Source: Candidatus Parvarchaeota archaeon
Lineage (GTDB): Archaea > Nanobdellota > Nanobdellia > WJKC01
NCBI GenBank assembly: GCA_017608505.1
Contig: JAFCFT010000004.1
Span: 1 to 61,958, forward strand
Length of the DNA stretch: 61,958 nucleotides
Reading direction: 5' to 3'
The notes under the pieces are model-generated. The model saw only the letters and a list, made by a program, of their open reading frames with translations. It was not told the DNA's origin and did not search any database. Positions 25,822 through 34,626 of the stretch are shown piece by piece. Numbering within the stretch: position 1 is the first letter of the stretch; each line of letters opens with the position of its first letter. A program made the translations under genes and the position numbers.

Positions 25822-26448
25822 ATGAGTAAAAATGTGCTGCTTGTCGGAAGCCCTCCTTCTGACTTAATTGATTTGCTTTATAATAAAGATGTTGATATTT
25901 TTCTTGTAGGCGACAGACGGAAGCTTGAAAATCTATTTTCAATTCCAATATATAAAGAATACCTTAAGTACATAGACAACGGAGGGAGCATGAATTGGAT
26001 GCCTTTTTTAAAAGAAAAACTAAGCAAAATTAAAATTGCAAAAGCTAAAAATTTTGAAAAAGAGAGTATTGATTTTATATCCTTTTATTATTTAAATTGC
26101 ACTCATGAAACATTATACAAATTTCTTGAAGCGCATTATGATTTGCTTAAGGAGAAAGGAAAAACCAGGCTGTATTTAAGTGCGTCTGCGCCTTTTGAAA
26201 TGCTGCACTGCGGATTAAAAGATGGCGGAAGATTGCATTACAATTCTAAGACATATAATTTTTATTATCCTGACGAAGTATTGGAACATGCAAACAACAT
26301 AGGATATGAATATGTTGGTGTTGAAAGAATGTATCATAATATTAAGACAGTTGGCGAACTGCCATTAAATCTGTTCTATAAAATGGGTATCAAGCCAAAG
26401 GATTTATGTGACACCATAAGAGCATACATAATTACAGTTAAGAAATAG
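25822..26448 (+). CDS. Conserved-looking hypothetical protein, Rossmann-like
   Basis: 208 residues, alternating strands and helices (VLLVGSPPSDLIDLLY; TRLYLSASAPFEML; YYPDEVLEHANNIGYEYVGVE). The order recalls the C-terminal half of class I methyltransferases, but there is no glycine-rich SAM loop, so I do not assign that function. It starts 32 nt after the regulator at 25004 and its stop overlaps convergent lysS by 11 bp. Codon use is like its neighbours. Confidence 0.6.
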   Translation: MSKNVLLVGSPPSDLIDLLYNKDVDIFLVGDRRKLENLFSIPIYKEYLKYIDNGGSMNWMPFLKEKLSKIKIAKAKNFEKESIDFISFYYLNCTHETLYKFLEAHYDLLKEKGKTRLYLSASAPFEMLHCGLKDGGRLHYNSKTYNFYYPDEVLEHANNIGYEYVGVERMYHNIKTVGELPLNLFYKMGIKPKDLCDTIRAYIITVKK

Positions 26449-28078
26449 ATGCAAAAAGTTTTGCAATTTTTTTAGGGCCTACAGCCATTATAAAAGGAGC
26501 TAAGCGCGGGCCCCTGTCGCTTGATAAAATTATGTTGTAGCATGCTTTAAAAAATTCTTTGACATTTGTTTTTTTAGCAAGCTCAAATATTTTTGCATTT
26601 AATTTTTCAACATTAATTCTTTTTCCTTTTGACAAGTAATTGCCAAGCACGGATATGGCATCTTTTATTTCAGGAGACAACTTTATTTTTGGAGGCACTT
26701 CATTAACAACAATTCTATATTCTGAAGGCGCGTATTTGCGGGCCCAGTAAGCAGCATACTTGATTCTTTCAAGCACTTGCGTAAAATCCCATTTTGGAAT
26801 CCTTCCTTTTATGTGGCCTGTTCTCTTTAGTATTTCAAGTATCCTTTGCTCATCCAGCGTAATTTGACCAATCATGGAAGCAAAGCCAAAAGGCACTTGC
26901 GTTGGGAGTCTGCTGGGGATTTTTCCAACCCTGGATAACTCGTAAATTCTTTTTAGCTTTGCAAGCTCTTTTTTGTTAGCTACCTTCTCAGCACCAAAAT
27001 ACACGCGTTCAGTGTAATCGTATGACTCGTAAAGAAGAGGTATTTTGTTTGTGCCTTCCACTTCCAAGTCAACAGCAGACTTTGGCTTAGTCTTTACAAG
27101 CAAGTAACGCAGCATGTATGCAGGCGCAAAATTTGTTGCTTCAACAAAACTAATGCCTATGCCTTTGCTTGTGCTCATTTTTCTGCCACTTATGATAAAC
27201 CACTCGTATCCTTGGCCAATATTCTCTCCCTTGCTTGGGTAAGGAGAAGGATAATTTATTATCCTTTCTGCAACTTTGACTGCAAAACTTCTTGAACCAC
27301 CAAGTGCAAAATGATCTTTTCCTCCTGTCTCGTAAGTGACGCCTAAAACTTTCCACCTGCAGGCCCATTCAACTTTCCAAGGAAGCTTGCCAGCACCATT
27401 GTAAGGACTCATTTCTCCTTCATAGCCGCATCCGCGAGCCCATTTGACAAGGTCTTCGCTGCACTTGTATTTTACAACTTCATTTTTTTTGTCCCATTCG
27501 TAGGCTACTGTTGTTGCTATTTTGCCACACTTTGGACATAAAGGATTAAATGGTAATTTGCCAGCGCCAACGCTTTCTCCATATAATTCCCGATATATGC
27601 TTTGCACTTTTTTGTGATTGTCAAGCATTAATTTAATCATTTCATTCATTTTCCCAGACTTGTACAGGTCATACAAGCTGTATATTTCACATTCTATGCC
27701 AAACTCAGGAAACTTTTCAGCACATTCCATAAAAAAATAATGGGCATAATTAGTCCCTTTGTAAGGAATGTTTCGTAAAGGAACCCCCAAATATTTCTTG
27801 AACTCTTTTTCGTCAAGATAAGCAGGCACTTTTGTAAAAGGGTCAAAGTCGTCATATCCAAGCAAAAACTTTGCTTTAAAGCCTGCGTCACGCAACGCTT
27901 TTGCAACTATGTCGTGGATTATCCATCCCCTGCCAGAACCAATGTGTATTCTGCCTGAAGGGGTTTTTGAGTCATTAACTATGAATCCGTGCTTTTTTAC
28001 AATTTCTGCAACCCTCTTGTCTTGCTTAAGCCTCGCCTTTAGGTCGCATACAACCTTGTCAGCCCAGAATTCTTCCAT
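26438..28078 (-). CDS. lysS: Lysyl-tRNA synthetase, class I
   Basis: Class I LysRS, found in archaea and some bacteria. HIGSGRGWIIHD (HIGH motif, ~42-53), a zinc-type CPKCG with later Cys residues (~182-210), and KMSTSKGIGISF (KMSKS motif, ~296-307) are in order. The C-terminal anticodon-binding helical domain is complete. 546 residues fit the family. Confidence 0.96.
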   Translation of the reverse strand: MEEFWADKVVCDLKARLKQDKRVAEIVKKHGFIVNDSKTPSGRIHIGSGRGWIIHDIVAKALRDAGFKAKFLLGYDDFDPFTKVPAYLDEKEFKKYLGVPLRNIPYKGTNYAHYFFMECAEKFPEFGIECEIYSLYDLYKSGKMNEMIKLMLDNHKKVQSIYRELYGESVGAGKLPFNPLCPKCGKIATTVAYEWDKKNEVVKYKCSEDLVKWARGCGYEGEMSPYNGAGKLPWKVEWACRWKVLGVTYETGGKDHFALGGSRSFAVKVAERIINYPSPYPSKGENIGQGYEWFIISGRKMSTSKGIGISFVEATNFAPAYMLRYLLVKTKPKSAVDLEVEGTNKIPLLYESYDYTERVYFGAEKVANKKELAKLKRIYELSRVGKIPSRLPTQVPFGFASMIGQITLDEQRILEILKRTGHIKGRIPKWDFTQVLERIKYAAYWARKYAPSEYRIVVNEVPPKIKLSPEIKDAISVLGNYLSKGKRINVEKLNAKIFELAKKTNVKEFFKACYNIILSSDRGPRLAPFIMAVGPKKIAKLFASIS

Positions 28079-28162
28079 GACTTTTTAAAAAGGAATTTAG
28101 ATTATTAACTTTTTCCAATTTAAGAGAAGAATTTATAATACATTATTAATTCAGTTGTAGTA

Positions 28163-29323
28163 ATGGATGGAGAACTAATTGCCACAATAATTTTTTATGC
28201 AGTAATGGGGATTTTAATTTACATAAATAGAAAAAAATTTACAATAATAGGCAAAATAGTTCTTGCTTACAAAACAAAAGCGCCAATAAAATGGATGGAC
28301 AAACTTGCAAAGTACAAGCACTTTTGGAAAATATATGGCACGCTATGCATTCCAATAGGGTTCTTATTTATGTTCATTTTAATGCAATCACTGATACAAA
28401 ATTCCATAGATATCGTGCTTGTGCCAAGTCCTGTTCCAGGAGTTGCCCCTTTAATACCTGGCGTAAGAATCCCTGGAAGCCCTTTATATGTGCCGCTATT
28501 TTATGGGATAATAAGCATATTGGTGCTTGCGTTTGTGCATGAATTTGCTCACGGCATACTTGCGCGCACAGAAGGGTTAAAACTTAAAAGCACTGGATTC
28601 GGACTGCTTTTCGTATTTCCTTTATTTTTTGTTGAGCCAGACCAAAAAGATATGATGCGCGCTGGAAGACTTAGCAGACTAAGAATTGCAAGTGTAGGCC
28701 CTGGAACCAACATATTGCTAAGCGCCCTAATAACTATAATATTGGCATCAACATTTATACCTTTTTTTGAAAACACCCTTGAATTTACTGGCATAAAAAT
28801 AACAAGCATAGTGCCAGATTATCCCGCAGAAAAAGCAGGGCTTGCTCCAGGCGATGTAATAATTGGAATAAATAACATAAGCACGCTTAACATGACTGGC
28901 TTTTCACAAAAGCTAGATAAAATAAAAGTAGGCGACAAAATAACATTAAATTTAAAAGACGGGAGAAATCTTGCAATAACTACTGTTGCAAATCCAAAAA
29001 ATGAATCAAAAGCATACATAGGATTTTATATTGAACAAGAAACAGATTTTACAAGCGAAGCCAAAAGCAGATATAGCCAAGGTTTTCTTGACGCAATCAT
29101 TGTGATTTTTAATCTTTTAAAGTGGATTTCATTTATCAATCTCATGGTTGGAATTATGAATTTGCTGCCTGTGTGGGGTCTTGATGGGGGCTTAATGATT
29201 AAAGATTTTATTTCGTATCTAATTAAAGGCAGAAATTTAATTAAAATAGTAACAGCAATTTACACATTCAGCTTAACAATACTTTTGTGGAACATCATAG
29301 GCCCTTATTTAGTAGCTTTTTAA
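28163..29323 (+). CDS. Site-2 protease family (M50) intramembrane metalloprotease with PDZ domain
   Basis: Multi-pass membrane protein of 386 residues. The zinc site is HEFAHGI (~127-133, HExxH) in a TM segment, with the third ligand region GLDGGLM (~339-345). In between lies a PDZ domain (VPDYPAEKAGLAPGDVIIGI). About six TM segments are visible. Such enzymes cut membrane-bound regulators. The TATA-like AATTTATAATA (~28131-28140) gives a leaderless start. Confidence 0.88.
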   Translation: MDGELIATIIFYAVMGILIYINRKKFTIIGKIVLAYKTKAPIKWMDKLAKYKHFWKIYGTLCIPIGFLFMFILMQSLIQNSIDIVLVPSPVPGVAPLIPGVRIPGSPLYVPLFYGIISILVLAFVHEFAHGILARTEGLKLKSTGFGLLFVFPLFFVEPDQKDMMRAGRLSRLRIASVGPGTNILLSALITIILASTFIPFFENTLEFTGIKITSIVPDYPAEKAGLAPGDVIIGINNISTLNMTGFSQKLDKIKVGDKITLNLKDGRNLAITTVANPKNESKAYIGFYIEQETDFTSEAKSRYSQGFLDAIIVIFNLLKWISFINLMVGIMNLLPVWGLDGGLMIKDFISYLIKGRNLIKIVTAIYTFSLTILLWNIIGPYLVAF

Positions 29324-29372
29324 ATCCTAATAAAGTTTTTATTATAGTAAATACTATAAATGTAGTACCTTT

Positions 29373-29957
29373 ATGACTGCTGTCTTTGAAAAATTCATAA
29401 AAAATCCAGCAATTCGAGAGTTCCTCATTCAAAAAATCGGCGAAGAGGGACTTGAACTAGTTGAAATACTTTTTAAAAGCAAGAAGTATGTTTCAGAATT
29501 TGTCCTAGCAGAGCATACGGGCATATACGTAAATACTGTAAGAAGCCTGCTTTATAAACTATATGAAAACAAAATTGTCAGTTATACTAGAAAACGTGAA
29601 AAAAGCAGAGGTTGGTACATATACTCGTGGATGCTTCATCCTGAAAAATTGCTTGACCTTTTAATTAATAAAAGAAAATCCATGATTAAAGAAATTAAAT
29701 TAAAACTTGAGGCGCCTGCTGGAGAGCAAAAATTTTACTGTAAAAAATGCGATGTTAAACTTCCTTTCTCCAGCGCAATGGAATACAATTTCTTGTGTCC
29801 AAGCTGTTATAAACCAATGACAGTCTTTTCAGAAAAAACAATAAACAGACAAAACAAAAAGTTAATCACAAAGTTAGAAAAAGAAATTGAAGAGTTATCT
29901 GAGATTAAAGAGTTGCTTAAAACTGAAGAAAAGAAACCAAAACGCTCAAAAAAATAA
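29373..29957 (+). CDS. tfe: Transcription initiation factor TFE alpha
   Basis: Archaeal homologue of TFIIE-alpha that helps open promoters. The N-terminal winged helix (FVLAEHTGIYVNTVRSLLYKL, truncated to key residues) is followed by a zinc ribbon (FYCKKCDVKLPFS ... FLCPSCYKPM) and a charged C-terminal helix. 194 residues, typical. A TATA-like TTTTTATTATAG at 29334-29345 precedes the ATG by ~30 nt. Confidence 0.93.
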   Translation: MTAVFEKFIKNPAIREFLIQKIGEEGLELVEILFKSKKYVSEFVLAEHTGIYVNTVRSLLYKLYENKIVSYTRKREKSRGWYIYSWMLHPEKLLDLLINKRKSMIKEIKLKLEAPAGEQKFYCKKCDVKLPFSSAMEYNFLCPSCYKPMTVFSEKTINRQNKKLITKLEKEIEELSEIKELLKTEEKKPKRSKK

Positions 29958-30110
29958 AAAGCTTCACCAAAAGAAAATTTTTAAAAGAGAATGCAATTTC
30001 TTTTTTAGTGAGAGGCCCGTAGTCGAACCTTTTCTTAAAAAGAAAAGCTTCACCAAAAGAAAATTTTTAAAAGAGAATGCAATTTCTTTTTTAGTGAGAG
30101 GCCCGTAGTC
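29957..30110. repeat. Tandem duplication of the tRNA-Gln promoter and tRNA 5' end
   Basis: The 68 bp at 29957-30024 are repeated at 30043-30110, period 86 bp. Each copy contains a TATA-like AATTTTTAAAA and ends with the first 12 nt of tRNA-Gln (AGGCCCGTAGTC). In the left copy the tRNA stops there and is followed by GAACCTTTTCTTAAAAAG. Two promoters therefore point at the tRNA. Confidence 0.85.
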
Positions 30111-30171
30111 TAGCGGTCAAGGATGCTCGGCTTTGGACCGAGCGACCCAGGTTCGAATCCTGGCGGGCCTA
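30099..30171 (+). tRNA. tRNA-Gln (TTG)
   Basis: A complete cloverleaf without intron. The acceptor is AGGCCCG/CGGGCCT, the anticodon stem CTCGG/CCGAG with loop CTTTGGA (anticodon TTG), the T-arm CCAGG-TTCGAAT-CCTGG, and the discriminator A at 30171. The A1-U72 end is a usual feature of tRNA-Gln. Charging here would go through Glu-tRNA(Gln) and GatDE, as no GlnRS is visible. Confidence 0.95.
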
Positions 30172-30212
30172 TTAGCGCAACTCTTAAAAATGATGGAAAT
30201 AATCTTAAAGTT

Positions 30213-31226
30213 ATGAAAAAAATAGTGCGCGACTCGTTCTTGCTTCAACTTCCTAAAAATGCGTTGCAATACTTGATAGGGTTTTCTTTTTATCTGACTA
30301 TTTTTGGAGAACTAAACATTCTCAAATTAATAGTGGGACTTGCCTCATTTCTGCTTACATATTCTTCAATATACTATTATAACGACATAATGGACCTTAA
30401 AGAAGACAAAAGAAATAAAGTGAAAAGGATATACAAAGCGCTTGCAAGAGGAGACATAAGTTTTGATAAAGCAGTATCAAGAATGCAAATAATGATATTC
30501 TTGGGCCTTGCATTAGGCGCGCTGATAAGCGGCTGGTACACCCTCTTGCTGTTAGGATTGTTAGTGACAAATTTTCTTCACAGCAACCCTCATACTAAGA
30601 AAAAATTTAAGAAAAATCCAAAATATTTAATCCCAAATATGTTTGTAATGCAATTTTTAAAGTTTTCAAGCGGATGGTTTACGTTTACTACAAACATTAA
30701 CCAATTGCCTTTTTGGATAATTGCGTGCCTGTGTCTTTCGTATATATTTGGATACATTATTTACAAAGAGGATATAAAAAACATAAACAAAGCCATAAAA
30801 AGAAAGAAAAAAATCGTTGTAGTGCTTTCTGTTACTGTGCTAGGCACATTTTTTCTTTCTCTGCTTATATATCCTTTTAAGATACCTCTTTTAATTATAA
30901 TTCCGACTTCATTTTTATTTTTTGCAATGAGAAAAGAAAAAAACCATATAAAAAGAATATTTGGCTTTTCGAAAATAATATTTGTAGTTATAAGTGTGTT
31001 AATATTTTCAATACTATTATTAAATGTTCCTGTTGTTAACGAGATCAATGAAGACGCAGGAAAAGTATTGTCAATAGATAAAGTAAATAACATCTCATTA
31101 AGCGTGCTAATTAAAATTAATGACACAATATATAATTACACAATTAAAGACCTAAAAGAGCTGGATGTGCTCCTTAATTTATCAAAGGGATCAATCAGAA
31201 TTAAAAATTCTACTTTTAAAGAGTAA
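30213..31226 (+). CDS. UbiA-family prenyltransferase-like membrane protein
   Basis: About nine hydrophobic segments and an aspartate motif NDIMDLKEDKRN (NDxxDxxxD, ~60-71) mark the UbiA superfamily of prenyl transfer enzymes. The second Asp-rich motif is weaker. A hydrophilic C-terminal extension of ~60 residues (ending KNSTFKE) is not usual for the family. The ATG at 30213 is used; the upstream ATG lies in the tRNA. A TATA-like CTCTTAAAAATG is ~27 nt upstream. Possible roles are lipid or quinone synthesis, not decidable here. Confidence 0.65.
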   Translation: MKKIVRDSFLLQLPKNALQYLIGFSFYLTIFGELNILKLIVGLASFLLTYSSIYYYNDIMDLKEDKRNKVKRIYKALARGDISFDKAVSRMQIMIFLGLALGALISGWYTLLLLGLLVTNFLHSNPHTKKKFKKNPKYLIPNMFVMQFLKFSSGWFTFTTNINQLPFWIIACLCLSYIFGYIIYKEDIKNINKAIKRKKKIVVVLSVTVLGTFFLSLLIYPFKIPLLIIIPTSFLFFAMRKEKNHIKRIFGFSKIIFVVISVLIFSILLLNVPVVNEINEDAGKVLSIDKVNNISLSVLIKINDTIYNYTIKDLKELDVLLNLSKGSIRIKNSTFKE

Positions 31227-31228
31227 TA

Positions 31229-31384
31229 TTTATAAACCCTATAATACATCTTTATTTATTGCCGGAATCGGGTTAGATGTGTAAGTAATCTAAGGATTCC
31301 TTACGAAACAGGCGTTAATGGTTACGTGAGAGTGAAGTCCAAGGAATACATTTGTGTTCCCCAACGTACTCTATCCAATAAACA
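31229..31384 (+). promoter_or_regulatory. 16S rRNA promoter and leader with processing stem
   Basis: TTTATAAA at 31229-31236 predicts a transcription start near 31258. The arms 31264-31273 (GGAATCGGGT) and 31309-31319 (CAGGCGTTAAT) pair perfectly with 35827-35836 and 35816-35826 beyond the 16S 3' end. This forms the long pre-16S processing stem. The 5' side has 35 extra nt (31274-31308), which fold into their own small hairpin (GTAAG/CTTAC). Confidence 0.8.
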
Positions 31385-31521
31385 ATTCCAGTTGATCCTG
31401 CTGGAGGCCACTGCTATTGGAGTTCGTTAGGCATGCAAGTCGAGGAGTGACTTTTCACTCCTGGCGGACGGTCCAGTAACACGTAGGTAACCTGCCCATG
31501 AGAGGGGGATAACCTCGGGAA

Positions 31522-31965
31522 TGACACCACAGCAACAATTTTAAGATCTTAAAATCTTAAATAAAAAAATGGCAACTATAGATTACATTGCGGGTTTCTT
31601 TGATGGAGAAGGTTCATTGATTATCAGATTTAAAAAAGACAAAAGATATAAAACAGGGATGTTTGTTGAACCAGTGATCAATATTACCCAAAAAGATAAA
31701 CATATTTTGGAGATAATACAACAAAAATACGGAGGAAAAATATATTACCACAAGACAAGTTATGGTACTACAATATTTGGAAATTAAATGATGTTAAAAG
31801 ATTTGCTTTGATGTTGAAGAACAAGTTGGTTATTAAAGCAGACCAATTAAATTGTTTCTTAAAATGCATAGATTATATCTCAATGAAAAAGCATCTTTCT
31901 AAAAGAGGCTTAAGAGAAATAATGTTGCTGTGGAAATCAAACCACATAGGTTTGAATGTCCCCGA
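31522..31965 (+). other. 16S intron 1 (near E. coli 156)
   Basis: It interrupts the loop of the conserved hairpin CCTCGGGAAACTGAGG. The ends pair: CCACAGCAAC (31527-31536) with GTTGCTGTGG (~31923-31933), as expected for an archaeal bulge-helix-bulge intron. It carries a broken LAGLIDADG gene. Exact splice sites were not resolved. Confidence 0.8.
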
Positions 31966-31987
31966 AACTGAGGACAATACCCCATAG
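31569..31987 (+). pseudogene. LAGLIDADG homing endonuclease, frameshifted
   Basis: The first frame gives 72 residues with one LAGLIDADG motif (IDYIAGFFDGEGSL) and stops at 31787 after TIFGN. From about 31765 the next frame continues as YYNIWKLNDVKRFALMLKN... and KCIDYISMKKHLSKRGLREI, which is the normal second half of such enzymes, running to a stop at 31985-31987 in the 3' exon. One small indel near 31760-31770 explains the break. The intron has probably lost its mobility. Confidence 0.75.
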
Positions 31988-32566
31988 GCGATGGATTCTG
32001 GAATGACCCATCGCTGAAAGGGGCATGGGGAATAGCCCATGTCTGCTCATGGATGGGCCTGCGGCGGATTAGGCTGTTGGTGGTGTAACGGACCACCAAA
32101 CCTAAGATCCGTAGGGGCATTGAAAGATGATGCCTCGGGAAGGGCACTGAGACAAGGGCCCTAGTCCTAAGGGGTGCAGCAGTCACGAAGTCTCCGCAAT
32201 GCGCGAAAGCGTGACGGGGGAACTCCAAGTGCGCTATCACTGATGGTGCTGTGGCGAAGTGTAAACAGCTTCGCAAGAAAGGGGTGGGCAAGACTGGTGC
32301 CAGCAGCCGCGGTAATCCCAGCGCCTCAAGTGGTGGCCATGTTTATTGGGCCTAAAGCATCCGTAGCCGGACTAGTAAGTCCTCTGTGAAATCGACCAGC
32401 TTAACTGTTCGGCGTGCAGAGGATACTGCTAGTCTAGGGACCGGGAGGGGTCAGGGGTATTCCTGGGGTAAGGGTTAAATCTTATAATCCCAGGAGGACC
32501 ATCGGTGGCGAAGGCGCCTGACTAGAACGGGTCCGACGGTGATAGGATGAAAGCTGGGGGAGCGAA

Positions 32567-33373
32567 TTGCAATTAGAGGAAAGTAATAAATACTTGGACT
32601 TCCTTAGGGTATCAATGCGGATTAGAAAAATAATAGAACTAGGCAGTTTCTTACTTTCCGATGGTGGTGTAAGTCCCAGAGGCAAAAAAAGTTGGACAAT
32701 ATACTTGAGAAACAAAGACAGAAAAATAATTGAAGAATTTCAAAATTTACTTAAGCAACTTTCAGGAAGAACAGGGTACATAATACACAAACCAGATGGA
32801 ACACATATTGTGAAGATACATAACAAAGAATTAGGGGATGAATTATTAAATGTGTTTAACACATTAAGAACGACTCGATGTGAAACGTATCCTTCATGCA
32901 GAAAAAGAAATGTATGTAAGAGATGCAATGAAAAACGAGATTATCCACATATTACAATACCTAAAATATTATACGAAAGTAGAAAGCTAAGTATAAAGTT
33001 TATTAGAAATTACATATCTTGTGATGGAGGTGTTGGATTAAGTATAGGATTAAAAAACAAGTCTTACTTTTTAGTAAGAAAAGTATTCATCGAATGCAAA
33101 AACCCAGGGTTAAAAGAGAATTTGATAACCCTTTTAGAAAATTTAGGATACACTCCAAAAACATATGGCAACCAAATTAGATTAACAACAAAGAAAGACA
33201 TTATTAAATTTAAAAAAGAAATAGGATTCATAAAAGGCTGTAAGATAACCAAACATTCTCAAAGGTTTAAGGGTAAAGAAAAAAATTGGTTGTTGAGTCA
33301 AATGATAAAATCTTATCAAAACCCTAAGGAATTCATCCAAGTATTATTATGAGTACTCTATTGCAAGCTTAAA
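32567..33373 (+). other. 16S intron 2 (near E. coli 782)
   Basis: It lies between GGGGGAGCGAA and ACGGATTAGAT. TTGCAAT at the 5' end is complementary to ATTGCAA (~33359-33366) at the 3' end. This is a site known to hold introns in other archaea. It is almost filled by an intact LAGLIDADG gene. Confidence 0.88.
32615..33352 (+). CDS. LAGLIDADG homing endonuclease (16S intron 2)
   Basis: Two-motif enzyme: LGSFLLSDGGV (~residues 8-18) and FIRNYISCDGGV (~135-146). Each motif has an acidic residue (Asp) at the usual catalytic position. Between them is a Cys cluster (CETYPSC ... CKRC), which could bind zinc and is unusual for the family. The ATG at 32615 is chosen; the frame is open from 32567, so a slightly longer product is possible. 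245 residues. It would cut intron-less 16S genes to spread the intron. Confidence 0.85.
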   Translation: MRIRKIIELGSFLLSDGGVSPRGKKSWTIYLRNKDRKIIEEFQNLLKQLSGRTGYIIHKPDGTHIVKIHNKELGDELLNVFNTLRTTRCETYPSCRKRNVCKRCNEKRDYPHITIPKILYESRKLSIKFIRNYISCDGGVGLSIGLKNKSYFLVRKVFIECKNPGLKENLITLLENLGYTPKTYGNQIRLTTKKDIIKFKKEIGFIKGCKITKHSQRFKGKEKNWLLSQMIKSYQNPKEFIQVLL

Positions 33374-33384
33374 ACGGATTAGAT

Positions 33385-33420
33385 TCCGACCTCAGCATAC
33401 ACAGGTTGGGTTGGCTAAAA
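33385..33420 (+). other. 36-nt insertion in the 16S 790 loop (possible mini-intron)
   Basis: The near-universal GATTAGATACCC is split: GATTAGAT ends at 33384 and ACCCGTGTAGTCC starts at 33421. The inserted 36 nt contain CCGACC and GGTTGG, which can pair. As this loop is part of the P site, the insert is likely to be spliced out. Confidence 0.7.
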
Positions 33421-33508
33421 ACCCGTGTAGTCCCAGCCGTAAACGCTGCCCGTTAGGTGTTGCACGTCTCTTGAGGGCGTGCAGTGCCGAAGCGAAGGCA
33501 TTAAACGG

Positions 33509-33542
<34 letters not shown>

Positions 33543-33576
33543 TAAAGGAATTGGCGGGGGAACACAACAAGGGGTG

Positions 33577-34374
33577 CCAAGAGGATAGGATGAAACAAAT
33601 TAAGTAGTAAGTAAATCTTATTAATTACAACAACCTACTTTAACCGCATGCCACGCTTGTCGTACAGCAAGCAAGAATTAATAAGTGCCTTTAACAGACT
33701 AAGTAAACTAACAAATAATTTTTCTGACATTAAAGAAGAAATACTATCAGAAAATCCAAAATTTATGAGGGTCTTTAGAATGCTAATTAAAAAAAGCTTA
33801 CATGAAATGAGTACATTGACAGGCAAAAACTATATAACAATATCGCAATATGAGAGAGGTAAAATTAAGAAAATTCCATATTCAACGTCCAGAAACATAC
33901 TGAAAAAAATAATACCGTTGTTGCCTAAAAAAATCAGTAAAAAAATATTGATCAACAATTATAAATATTTTAAAGAATTATCAGCGGGCGGAGTTAAACA
34001 AGCAATTCTTAGAGCCGAGAAAATGGAATTAACAAAACAGGAAAAACTAGTCAAAGAATTTTTAATAAAAAATAAAATTAAGCACAAAGAACATGTAAGC
34101 TTTAAAACTAATGTAGGTTTACTAAATTTTGATTTTATAATAAAAGACAGATATGTTGTTGAATGTACTAAAGTAACTAATAAAATGAAAGCAGAATCAC
34201 TTGGTTTTAGAGCGATTAAATTAAAAGAAGCTCATCCAAATTTAAAATTAGTTGCTTTTATACCATCAAATGTCAATAAAGGTTATATCAATAGACTAAT
34301 AGACTACGATTTTATAATTAAAGAAAATAAGATTTACGAACTACTTAATTTAAAGTAATCCTTCTTCTCACCAA
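33577..34374 (+). other. 16S intron 3 (near E. coli 945)
   Basis: It sits between ACACAACAAGGGGTG and TGCGGTTTAATTGG. The end regions AGAGGAT and ATCCTTCTTCT are partly complementary. It encodes an HTH-nuclease protein wholly inside the intron. Borders are uncertain by ~10 nt. Confidence 0.8.
33648..34358 (+). CDS. XRE-like HTH plus PD-(D/E)XK-like protein (16S intron 3)
   Basis: 236 residues, with no LAGLIDADG motif. Residues ~44-90 form an XRE-type HTH (VFRMLIKKSLHEMSTLTGKN, ISQYERGKIKKI). The C-terminal domain has LLNFDFIIKDRYVVECTKV followed by FRAIKLKEAHPNLKLVAFIP, the strand pattern of PD-(D/E)XK nucleases. The ExK triplet reads ECT, so the catalytic Lys may be shifted or lost. It is clearly homologous to the intron 4 protein. 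The position inside an rRNA intron suggests a homing endonuclease, possibly inactive. Confidence 0.75.
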   Translation: MPRLSYSKQELISAFNRLSKLTNNFSDIKEEILSENPKFMRVFRMLIKKSLHEMSTLTGKNYITISQYERGKIKKIPYSTSRNILKKIIPLLPKKISKKILINNYKYFKELSAGGVKQAILRAEKMELTKQEKLVKEFLIKNKIKHKEHVSFKTNVGLLNFDFIIKDRYVVECTKVTNKMKAESLGFRAIKLKEAHPNLKLVAFIPSNVNKGYINRLIDYDFIIKENKIYELLNLK

Positions 34375-34626
34375 TCGTGCGGTTTAATTGGACCTAACAC
34401 CGTAAATCTCACCAGGGGCGACAGCAGGATGAAGGTCAGTCTGAAGGGCTTACCTAACGCGCTGAGAAGAGGTGCATGGCCGTCGTCAGCTCGTGCTGTG
34501 AAGTGTCCTGTCAAGTCAGGTAACGAGCGAGACCCACGTCTCTAGTTGCTATCATGAGTCTTCGGATTCGTGAGCACACTAGAGAGACTGCCCTCGAAAG
34601 AGGGAGGAAGGCGTGGACCACGGTAG

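Noticed and set aside
29887..30108. 73-aa plus-strand ORF across the duplicated tRNA-Gln promoter
   Set aside because: It exists only because the duplicated promoter is open in that frame; it overlaps tfe and has no protein character.
30123..30212. Upstream ATG of the UbiA-like gene
   Set aside because: It lies inside tRNA-Gln; the ATG at 30213 with a TATA box 27 nt upstream is preferred.
31899..32389. ORFs over 16S exon sequence
   Set aside because: They cover conserved 16S sequence and have no family features.
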